A stretch of 5,054 bases of DNA from Bryobacterales bacterium (lineage in GTDB: Bacteria > Acidobacteriota > Terriglobia > Bryobacterales > Bryobacteraceae): positions 10,739 to 15,792 of the forward strand of contig PLRZ01000681.1 of NCBI GenBank assembly GCA_003164075.1, written 5' to 3'. Shown here piece after piece: positions 1-5,040 of this stretch (the first letter of the stretch is position 1; every line of letters begins with the position of its first letter). The notes beneath the pieces were generated by a model. It saw only the letters and a list, made by a program, of their open reading frames with translations, was not told the DNA's origin and searched no databases. The position numbers and the translations under genes are program-made.

Positions 1-270
1 GCCGAACTTCAGGCGCGCAGCCGCAAGCCCATGACGATGAGCGAATGGATCGCCAAACTCGACAGTTTTCTAAAGCTGAGCGATCGCGATCTCCTGACAC
101 ACGCCGGGACCGTCTCCCACGATGCCGCGCTGGCCAAGGCGCAATCCGAGTTCGACAAGTTCCGGGCAATCGAGGACATCAAGCCCCAGCCCGTAGATCT
201 GGATTTCGAGAACGCCCTGGAGCAGGCCAGGCAGATTACCTCAAAGGCGAAACGGAAGCCGGCGGAATAG
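1..270 (+). CDS. RhuM-family protein, C-terminal fragment (cut by window edge)
   Basis: The reading frame is open from base 1 to the TAA-less region's TAG stop at 268-270, so this is the last 89 residues of a longer gene. The ATG codons at 31 and 37 are internal and not the true start. The visible residues AELQARSRKPMTMSEWIAKL, then LDSFLKLSDRDLLTHAGTVS, then a helical A/E/K-rich tail (SEFDKFRAIEDIKPQP) match what I recall of the C-terminus of the virulence RhuM family, named after the Salmonella SPI-3 gene rhuM. These proteins are about 300-350 residues; their biochemical role is unclear and they often sit in genomic islands or near restriction-modification and toxin-like genes. The N-terminal part lies outside the window, so intactness cannot be judged. 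The next gene, proS, starts 41 nt downstream on the same strand, so read-through is possible, but no functional link is implied. Family assignment is from remembered sequence similarity. Confidence 0.78.
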   Translation, partial: AELQARSRKPMTMSEWIAKLDSFLKLSDRDLLTHAGTVSHDAALAKAQSEFDKFRAIEDIKPQPVDLDFENALEQARQITSKAKRKPAE

Positions 271-311
271 TCGGCGGATTATTGTCGTAACCTGAAATTT
301 ACACCACATTT

Positions 312-1754
312 ATGGCCGAATCTCCCATCACTCCACGCAAGCAGGATTTCGCTGCCTGGTATCAGGACGTCGTCATGCAGGGCGATATGGCGGAACCCGC
401 CGAAATCGTCAAGGGCTGCATGGTCATCAAACCCAATGGCTACGCCGTCTGGGAATTGATGCAGCGCGAGCTTGACGACCGCTTCAAAGCTACCAACCAC
501 CAGAACTGCTACTTCCCGCTGCTCATCCCCGAGAGCTTCCTGCATAAGGAGGCCGAGCACGTGGAAGGCTTCTCGCCCGAACTGGCGGTGGTCACTATCG
601 CCGGCGGCAAGAAACTCGAGGAGCCGTATGTCATCCGGCCCACCTCGGAAACCATCATCGGCCATTTCTTCTCCAAATGGATCCAGAGCTATCGCGACCT
701 GCCCATGCTGCTCAACCAATGGGCCAACGTGGTCCGCTGGGAACTGCGCACGCGCCTGTTCCTGCGCACCAGCGAGTTTCTCTGGCAGGAAGGTCACACC
801 GCCCACGCTTCGCACGAAGAGGCCGTGGAAGAGGTGCTGCGCATTCTCGATATTTACGCCGAGGTGGCCGAAGACGTCATGGCCATGCCGGTGATCAAGG
901 GGGTAAAATCGCGCGCCGAAAAGTTCGCCGGAGCACTGCGCAGCTACTCCATGGAGGCCATGATGCAGAACGGCCTGGCGCTGCAGGCCGGCACCAGCCA
1001 CGACCTGGGCCAGAATTTCGGCAAGGCTTTCAACGTGCAGTACCAGACCAAAGAAGGCCAGCTCGATTACGTCTGGCAGACCAGTTGGGGCGTGAGCACC
1101 CGGCTGATCGGCGGCCTCATCATGAGCCATTCCGACGACAAGGGCCTGGTGCTGCCGCCCCGTCTGGCGCCGGTGAAAGCCGTGCTGGTGCCCATCTATC
1201 GCAAGGAAGAGGAGAAGGCCAAGGTGCTGGAAGCGGCGCACCGCATCGCCAAGGAGGTCGGCGCCCGCGTGGACGATCGGGAAGGGCCGTCGCCGGGCGC
1301 CAAGTTCTTCCATTGGGAACGGCGCGGCGTTCCGGTAGTGCTGGAATTGGGGCCGCGCGACCTGGCCTCCGGTAATATCGTGCTCAAACGGCGCGACACC
1401 GGCGTCAAGGAGGTAGTGCCGCAGACGGACATCGCGGCGCGTCTGCCCGCGACCCTGGCGCAAATGCAGAAGGACCTTTATAACGCCGCGAAACAGCGGC
1501 TCCGCGATAACACCGTGATGGCCAATTCCATGGCAGAGGTGGAATCGATCCTGGGCGGCGTGACGGCGGAAAAGGGCGGCGGCAAGTTTGTGATGGCCCA
1601 TTTGAAAGACGACCCCGCTTGCGATGCGCGCCTCAAGGAGTTCAAGGCAACGGTGCGCAATATTCCTCTGGTGGATGAGTTCGACGGCGCGGGAAAGTGC
1701 ATCCTCACCGGCGACACGGTGGACCGCCGGGTGGCGATCGCCAAGGCGTACTGA
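312..1754 (+). CDS. proS: Prolyl-tRNA synthetase, archaeal/eukaryote-like type without editing insertion
   Basis: This cytoplasmic class II aminoacyl-tRNA synthetase charges tRNA-Pro with proline using ATP. At 480 residues it has the length of the archaeal-type (ProS type 3) enzymes, and lacks the roughly 180-residue INS editing domain of typical bacterial ProRS. Visible landmarks are the N-terminal [16 protein letters not shown] (6-21); motif 1 region [10 protein letters not shown] to YFPLLIP (41-73); the proline/adenylate loop RPTSE (109-113); motif 2 with VRWE (141-144) and [14 protein letters not shown] (152-165); LGQNF (232-236); motif 3 [14 protein letters not shown] with Arg264 (260-273); LVLPPRLAP (279-287) leading into the HGTP anticodon-binding domain (about 287-395); and a C-terminal domain ending in the conserved AKAY. 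In that last domain only Cys437 and Cys463 remain of the four cysteines that bind zinc in some relatives; the CxxC partner is Thr466. The ATG start fits the family N-terminus, but no Shine-Dalgarno sequence or clear promoter precedes it. Its stop is 3 nt from the stop of the convergent downstream gene. Editing of Ala-tRNA-Pro would need a trans factor not seen here. Confidence 0.97.
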   Translation: MAESPITPRKQDFAAWYQDVVMQGDMAEPAEIVKGCMVIKPNGYAVWELMQRELDDRFKATNHQNCYFPLLIPESFLHKEAEHVEGFSPELAVVTIAGGKKLEEPYVIRPTSETIIGHFFSKWIQSYRDLPMLLNQWANVVRWELRTRLFLRTSEFLWQEGHTAHASHEEAVEEVLRILDIYAEVAEDVMAMPVIKGVKSRAEKFAGALRSYSMEAMMQNGLALQAGTSHDLGQNFGKAFNVQYQTKEGQLDYVWQTSWGVSTRLIGGLIMSHSDDKGLVLPPRLAPVKAVLVPIYRKEEEKAKVLEAAHRIAKEVGARVDDREGPSPGAKFFHWERRGVPVVLELGPRDLASGNIVLKRRDTGVKEVVPQTDIAARLPATLAQMQKDLYNAAKQRLRDNTVMANSMAEVESILGGVTAEKGGGKFVMAHLKDDPACDARLKEFKATVRNIPLVDEFDGAGKCILTGDTVDRRVAIAKAY

Positions 1755-1757
1755 GTC

Positions 1758-2630
1758 CTACTGATCTAACACTTCATTGAGAAAAAGCGCCAGATCGGGG
1801 ATCTCGTCTTCGGCCACCGATGGCGACGCGACTTTCAGGGTTCGTGCCCGTTGGCACATCTTATCCTGACTCTTGGTGAGCTTGGCCGCCAGTATCACCG
1901 AGTTCAAGAAGCGGCCGGAGACGCGCAACACGGGCCCGTGCGGCGTGCCCTCGCCATGCTCGCCATGGCAACTGGCGCAGCCGGCGTGAACATAGCTGTC
2001 TTGTCCTGCCTCCGCCGACCCACGGGCTGTCCGGAACACCGACTGCGGGTTCATGCGCACCATATGGACGGCCGGCTCGAGTTCATCGAATTCCATGCGA
2101 TCGGCCAACAAATCGGCTACTGAGAGCGTGGGGTGGTCCACCCCGTGGGAGCTGTGCGTCGCCGTCTTTGCGAAGACATGTAACAGCTCGTGCGCCGTCA
2201 CCCGGCCGACCGCGCGGCCAAATGCTTTCTCGCGGGATTGTGCGGGTAAGCCCAACAGGTCTTTCCGCACGTAGGCCCCGATGGCGTCGCAGTCCACTTC
2301 GGCGAATGGCAGGACTACTCCGTCGCTGATGTGCGTCCAGCCGAGACGCCGGTCAACGAGGGAATTGGTGGCAAACGGGAGAACTTCGCATCGCCCGGAG
2401 AACTTGACCACCGCAAGTTCCATCCACACGCTTTGATCGGCCGCGGGTAGCGATTTCCACTGAAAGCGCAGCCCATTGGACGCCATCAGGGAATCGGTCT
2501 CCTCCCGGATGGCCTGTACTACGGCTGGCGCCGGCCTCTTCTCGAATTCGGTATACAGGGCCGCAGACCCGACCTGGCCTGGAGTGGGCGACGCGGCCCA
2601 CAGTCCCAGGAAGATCAAACCACGAATCAT
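1758..2630 (-). CDS. Exported zincin-like (HExxH) protein fused to a C-terminal cytochrome c domain
   Basis: The 290-residue product starts with a short signal peptide (MIRGLIFLGLWAASPTP, cleavage likely near 19-25), so it should act outside the cytoplasm. Residues about 26-200 form a first domain with HELLH at 147-151, the zinc-metalloprotease (zincin) signature, followed by His159, His162 and His166 as possible third ligands. Cys81 and Cys114 could form a disulphide. Residues about 205-290 form a small class I cytochrome c domain: a heme-attachment CASCH at 218-222, the following GEHGEGTPHGPVL, Met258 as the likely distal heme ligand, and a closing DEIPDLALFLNEVL helix. Heme attachment would need the cytochrome c maturation machinery and periplasmic export. 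The ATG at 2630 is the only possible start, because an in-frame stop lies five codons upstream. No Shine-Dalgarno sequence is visible. The gene converges on proS. I recall similar secreted 'AHEL-x-H' proteins from Acidobacteriota, but cannot name a family. Whether it cleaves peptides is unknown; the metal site might be structural or degenerate. Confidence 0.85.
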   Translation of the reverse strand: MIRGLIFLGLWAASPTPGQVGSAALYTEFEKRPAPAVVQAIREETDSLMASNGLRFQWKSLPAADQSVWMELAVVKFSGRCEVLPFATNSLVDRRLGWTHISDGVVLPFAEVDCDAIGAYVRKDLLGLPAQSREKAFGRAVGRVTAHELLHVFAKTATHSSHGVDHPTLSVADLLADRMEFDELEPAVHMVRMNPQSVFRTARGSAEAGQDSYVHAGCASCHGEHGEGTPHGPVLRVSGRFLNSVILAAKLTKSQDKMCQRARTLKVASPSVAEDEIPDLALFLNEVLDQ

Positions 2631-2651
2631 AGACGGGATGACTCAGTCTTA

Positions 2652-2680
2652 AATAAATCACCCGGCGCACAGGAAGTCAA
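2652..2680 (-). promoter_or_regulatory. Candidate sigma70-type promoter of the HExxH-cytochrome c gene
   Basis: Read on the minus strand, TTGACT (2675-2680, five of six matches to TTGACA) is followed after 17 nt by TTTATT (2652-2657, four of six to TATAAT). Transcription would begin near 2645, giving a leader of about 15 nt before the ATG at 2630. The AT-rich patch stands out in GC-rich surroundings. No experimental support; the -10 is weak. Confidence 0.38.
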
Positions 2681-2774
2681 TGCTTATCGGCTAATGCGAA
2701 GTGCTCACACCGGCGGAAAAGATTACCGAGTGTGTCCCCCGATACGGACCTACAGCGGCGAACTGGAGATCCGC

Positions 2775-2794
2775 CTCCGGCTAACTCCGGCTAA
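2775..2794. repeat. Tandem duplication of the 10-mer CTCCGGCTAA
   Basis: Two exact adjacent copies of CTCCGGCTAA lie at 2775-2784 and 2785-2794. The core CGGCTAA also appears at 2688-2694, exactly 100 nt before the copy at 2788-2794. All are in the divergent intergenic region, upstream of the candidate promoters for the YccA-like gene. They could be binding sites for a regulator or simply a slippage product; the sequence does not decide. Confidence 0.6.
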
Positions 2795-2819
2795 TACCCC
2801 TTTGTCAACCTTTGGGCAA

Positions 2820-2847
2820 TAGACAACACTCTACAAGACGTTATAGG
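2820..2847 (+). promoter_or_regulatory. Candidate upstream promoter for the YccA-like gene
   Basis: TAGACA (2820-2825, five of six to the -35 consensus) is followed after 16 nt by TATAGG (2842-2847, four of six to the -10). It would give a leader of roughly 70 nt before the ATG at 2925. A short inverted pair, TTGTC at 2802-2806 and GACAA at 2822-2826, overlaps the -35 and could be an operator half-site pair. It competes with the start-proximal promoter at 2910-2918; only one need be real. Confidence 0.25.
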
Positions 2848-2909
2848 AAGCCATGGCACCGTGCCGCGCGGTTCCCTTCCTGGCGGCAGGGCAGTGAAAG
2901 AACGGGTAA

Positions 2910-2918
2910 TGGTATGCT
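2910..2918 (+). promoter_or_regulatory. Candidate extended -10 giving a leaderless transcript of the YccA-like gene
   Basis: The sequence TGG-TATGCT combines an extended -10 TGn with a hexamer matching four of six bases of TATAAT. Six bases separate it from the ATG at 2925, which would place the +1 on the A of the start codon. No -35 match lies 17 nt upstream and no Shine-Dalgarno sequence precedes the ATG, which fits leaderless expression. The next gene has the same arrangement with a better hexamer. Confidence 0.33.
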
Positions 2919-2924
2919 TCGTGC

Positions 2925-3608
2925 ATGACCGCAATTGACAAGTTGTTCGGAAGTACTCCGCTGAGCGCGACCCGCGCCGACACCATCCGGAAAACATACA
3001 TGCTGCTGGGGCTCGCCGTGGCCGGGGGGTTCTGCGGCGGATACCTGGGCGCCCAATCGGACACGCTGGCCGACCTGTTCACGGGCTGGCTCGGCTGGAT
3101 TCTGGCGATGGTGCTGCTCAATGTCATCCCGCGCATCGCCATGGCTGCCCGCCATAATCCGGTACTGGGCGTCACCGCGCTGCTGGCTGACGGCTTCATT
3201 TCGGGAATCGTGCTGGCTCCCATCCTCCGGCTGGCGAGCCGCTATTCGCCGGGAACGACTGAGATTGCGATGCTGATGACGCTGGTGGTTTTTGGCGCCG
3301 TCACGGCGTTCGTGATGGCATCGGGCCGGACGTTTTCGGCGCCGCGTGGATTGATGCTGGGGATCTCGGTGAGCGTCATCGCCGCCATGGTGCTGAACGC
3401 GTTTCTCAACATCGGTCTGCTGGGGATGCTGATTGCCGCGGGAATCGGCATTCTGGGCGTGTGCATCCTGGTGTACGCCACCAGCGAGGTGCTCAACAAT
3501 CCTCTCGCCGATAGCCCGATTCCCGGCGCGCTGATGTTGTTCGCCGGTCTTTTTAATGTGTTCGTGGCGATTCTGAATATTCTTCTGCGGCTGAATCGGC
3601 GGCGCTGA
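2925..3608 (+). CDS. Bax inhibitor-1 / YccA family integral membrane protein
   Basis: The 227-residue protein has a short hydrophilic N-terminus with RKTYMLLGL (22-30), the family's entry to helix 1. Seven hydrophobic segments follow at about 25-43, 54-72, 79-102, 113-133, 141-161, 164-186 and 199-221, and a basic RLNRRR end. Segments 79-105 (NPVLGVTALLADGFISGIVL then APILRL) and the last helix (ALMLFAGLFNVFVAILNILL) align by eye with E. coli YccA, which is 219 residues. Family members sit in the cytoplasmic membrane; YccA modulates the FtsH protease, and BsYetJ is a pH-gated calcium leak. The two aspartates of the YetJ pH sensor (helix 6 and helix 7) appear as Ala185 and Gly208 here, so YetJ-like gating is not predicted; YccA also lacks that pair. 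The ATG is the first possible start, since an in-frame TAA lies at 2907-2909. The gene stands alone, divergent from the HExxH-cytochrome gene and 106 nt before the next gene. Physiological role is inferred only from the family. Confidence 0.9.
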   Translation: MTAIDKLFGSTPLSATRADTIRKTYMLLGLAVAGGFCGGYLGAQSDTLADLFTGWLGWILAMVLLNVIPRIAMAARHNPVLGVTALLADGFISGIVLAPILRLASRYSPGTTEIAMLMTLVVFGAVTAFVMASGRTFSAPRGLMLGISVSVIAAMVLNAFLNIGLLGMLIAAGIGILGVCILVYATSEVLNNPLADSPIPGALMLFAGLFNVFVAILNILLRLNRRR

Positions 3609-3621
3609 CTCTGCCGGATGG

Positions 3622-3654
3622 CCGAGAAACCGCTTGCTTGCGCGCGCGGCTCGG
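3622..3654. repeat. GC-rich palindrome, possible dispersed REP-like element
   Basis: CCGAG (3622-3626) and CCGC (3630-3633) pair with GCGG (3646-3649) and CTCGG (3650-3654), forming a nine-pair stem with an AAA bulge and a 12-nt loop. It begins 14 nt after the YccA-like stop codon. No T tract follows, so a classical intrinsic terminator is unlikely, though the hairpin may protect the 3' end of the transcript. The CTTGCTTGCGCGCGCGGCTC core resembles, from memory, a sequence scattered through intergenic regions of some Acidobacteriota; a second copy is not present in this window. Confidence 0.5.
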
Positions 3655-3697
3655 AAAGGTCACAGAGCTGGTTCGCGGCATTGGGAGACTCTCCGGC

Positions 3698-3706
3698 TGG
3701 TACAAT
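3698..3706 (+). promoter_or_regulatory. Extended -10 promoter abutting the start of the unrecognised gene
   Basis: TGG-TACAAT carries the extended -10 TGn motif and a hexamer matching five of six bases of TATAAT. The ATG at 3715 is eight bases beyond the hexamer, so transcription should start at about 3712-3715 and the mRNA would have essentially no leader. No good -35 is found at 16-18 nt, as is common for extended -10 promoters. This element is also the main argument for taking 3715 rather than the upstream TTG at 3634 as the gene start. Confidence 0.6.
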
Positions 3707-3714
3707 CCGATGTC

Positions 3715-4803
3715 ATGGCGAACAAGTTCGACTTCGCGTTTGTCCTCAAGGACAACCTCAACCTGAAATACTTTCCCGTCTCGCAGGCGATGGTGACATT
3801 CACTGTCACCGGGGACGACGATCCCCTGACCCTGCAATTGATGCGCGACGCCGTACACGGCGAATTCGTCAAGACGCAAACCAAAGTCAACAATTTCATC
3901 AAATCCCGCAACGCGGAGATTTTCCGCCTGGGGATTAACCAGCGCGCCCAAAAGAAGGACGTGCAGCTCATCGACAGCGGCAATCAAACCATACAGAACT
4001 TCCTGAACGATTTCAAGAAGGCCGCTGACGCGCTCTTGGATGCCTTTCAGCGCAAGCAGGTGGCAAAAGCCCAAAAAATCGCCGCATCTCCCGGAACGGC
4101 GGCCAGCGCTCTCAAATGGGTGATCTCCGTCGGCTGGACGCTGTTCCAGGGCAGCAAAGCCGTGGCTGACATTTACGGCGCGGAAGGTCCTTTGAAAATC
4201 ATCGATGGCATCAAGGGATTCGTGGACGCGCTCAAGGACCTTCAGGAGCTGATCGGCAAGGTGCAGGACTATTTCGCCAGCGAAAAAGCCGTCAATGTCC
4301 GGCTCCGCGCTGCCCTGAAGTCCCTGGCGGCCAAGAAGTCATTCACGGAGGGCGACGTGAAGGCGCTGGACGATCTGGTCCATCTCTACGAGACCAAAGT
4401 TCTGGGCATGGAAATCACCGCCAAAAGCCTCTCCGCCAAGATCACCCAGGCGATCGGCATGGTTCCCAGCAAAGGCATCGCCAGCCAGGTGCAAAAAGAG
4501 GCGGAAGAAAAACTGGACGAGCTTCTGAAGGGTCTGGTGCAACTCCAGACCACGCTCAAGCCGATAGAGAAACAGCTTCTGAAGTACAAACTCAATCTCG
4601 GCGCCGCGAAAGCCTTCGCCAAGAAAGGAGCGCCCCAGTCCTGGGTGAGTTGGGCCGCATCGAAGGCGTACGATTTCAAGGATACGGCCTTCTCCGCCTG
4701 GGAAAAGAAACTCGCCGATGTTGCCCAGGACCTGACCGAGAAGTGGGTCGACTACCTGATCAAGAAATTCTCCGTTCCGGAGAACGTGGTGGCCAAGATC
4801 TGA
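3715..4803 (+). CDS. Unrecognised lysine-rich, cysteine-free helical protein
   Basis: I do not recognise this 362-residue protein. It has no signal peptide. Residues 1-35 look beta-like (FDFAFVLKDN, AMVTFTVTGDDD); the rest is nearly all predicted helix. Helices 37-66 and 86-122 are amphipathic. A moderately hydrophobic stretch at 128-156 (ASALKWVISVGWTLF then GSKAVADIYG) is followed by IIDGIKGFVDALKDLQELI (162-180), giving a hairpin-like pattern. Residues 255-293 (VQKEAEEKLDELLKGLVQLQ onward) have heptad character, suggesting a coiled coil. The C-terminus (310-351) has four tryptophans and many lysines. By hand count there are 46 Lys but only 7 Arg, about 41 acidic residues, no Cys and two His. 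The Lys/Arg skew is unusual in GC-rich sequence. The start at 3715 follows an extended -10 promoter by 8 nt with no Shine-Dalgarno sequence; an earlier TTG at 3634 would add a residue run encoded by the palindrome and promoter. It is monocistronic as far as visible, with a hairpin downstream. Membrane-interacting or structural roles are possible but unproven. Confidence 0.82.
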   Translation: MANKFDFAFVLKDNLNLKYFPVSQAMVTFTVTGDDDPLTLQLMRDAVHGEFVKTQTKVNNFIKSRNAEIFRLGINQRAQKKDVQLIDSGNQTIQNFLNDFKKAADALLDAFQRKQVAKAQKIAASPGTAASALKWVISVGWTLFQGSKAVADIYGAEGPLKIIDGIKGFVDALKDLQELIGKVQDYFASEKAVNVRLRAALKSLAAKKSFTEGDVKALDDLVHLYETKVLGMEITAKSLSAKITQAIGMVPSKGIASQVQKEAEEKLDELLKGLVQLQTTLKPIEKQLLKYKLNLGAAKAFAKKGAPQSWVSWAASKAYDFKDTAFSAWEKKLADVAQDLTEKWVDYLIKKFSVPENVVAKI

Positions 4804-4820
4804 TCGCCAATCCTTAATAC

Positions 4821-4845
4821 CCCATTTCGCCCATCACAAATGGGC
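4821..4845 (+). terminator. Hairpin after the unrecognised gene, possible terminator
   Basis: Two mutually exclusive perfect stems overlap here: GCCCAT (4829-4834) with ATGGGC (4840-4845) around a 5-nt loop, and CCCATTT (4821-4827) with AAATGGG (4838-4844) around a 10-nt loop. The position 17-25 nt after the stop codon suits a terminator, but the downstream bases are ATCGCGGATGATTTG with no T run. It may act as a factor-dependent terminator or 3'-end stabiliser. Confidence 0.4.
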
Positions 4846-4964
4846 ATCGCGGATGATTTGCGTGAATCTGCATGAAGTACATCCGATTGTGGGCGGGCGC
4901 GTTCCCCTCGGTGGCTGAATCCGGTTCCTCGGCGGCGACGCTAAGGGCCTGTGTGGAAATAACC

Positions 4965-5010
4965 TCAGAACTCCGGATGTCGCCCCGCAATTTCAGAACT
5001 CCTGACGTCG
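4965..5010. repeat. Imperfect 18-bp direct repeat
   Basis: TCAGAACTCCGGATGTCG (4965-4982) and TCAGAACTCCTGACGTCG (4993-5010) match at 16 of 18 positions with a 28-bp period. The flanking GGCCTGTGTGGAAATAACC (4947-4965) resembles the kind of sequence seen at ends of some insertion elements, but no transposase is present and no matching inverted copy was found in the window. The 28-bp period is not a multiple of three, which argues against a protein-coding repeat. Confidence 0.5.
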
Positions 5011-5040
5011 TGGAATTTGGGATGAGCCTGTCTTCGTGGC

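Noticed and set aside
31..270. Treating the ATG at 31 as the start of a complete 79-residue protein
   Set aside because: The frame is open to base 1 and the residues before the ATG continue the RhuM family pattern, so the gene starts outside the window.
271..311. Dedicated promoter in the 41-nt gap before proS
   Set aside because: TTGTCG, TGAAAT and TACACC fragments occur, but none combine at workable spacing.
279..1601. 440-codon open frame on the minus strand covering most of proS
   Set aside because: It lies antisense to an unambiguous proS, is rich in His/Gly/Arg as expected from GC-rich codon bias read backwards, and shows no recognisable motif.
2353..2670. 105-codon minus-strand frame overlapping the HExxH-cytochrome gene
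   Set aside because: It is in another frame of the same strand as a gene with a signal peptide, HExxH and CxxCH motifs; no domain is seen in it.
2700..2740. CACAC/GTGTG inverted pair as a terminator or operator
   Set aside because: Only five pairs with a loop of about 20 nt and no further symmetry; within chance expectation.
3634..3714. TTG at 3634 as the start of the unrecognised gene
   Set aside because: The added 27 residues would be encoded by the palindromic repeat and the extended -10 promoter, and are Arg-rich unlike the rest of the protein; the ATG at 3715 fits better.
3618..3938. 106-codon plus-strand frame overlapping the start of the unrecognised gene
   Set aside because: It starts in the palindromic repeat and overlaps the larger gene out of frame; its product is low-complexity and Arg-rich.
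3553..4074. 173-codon minus-strand frame
   Set aside because: It is antisense to the ends of two supported genes, and no motif or promoter supports it.
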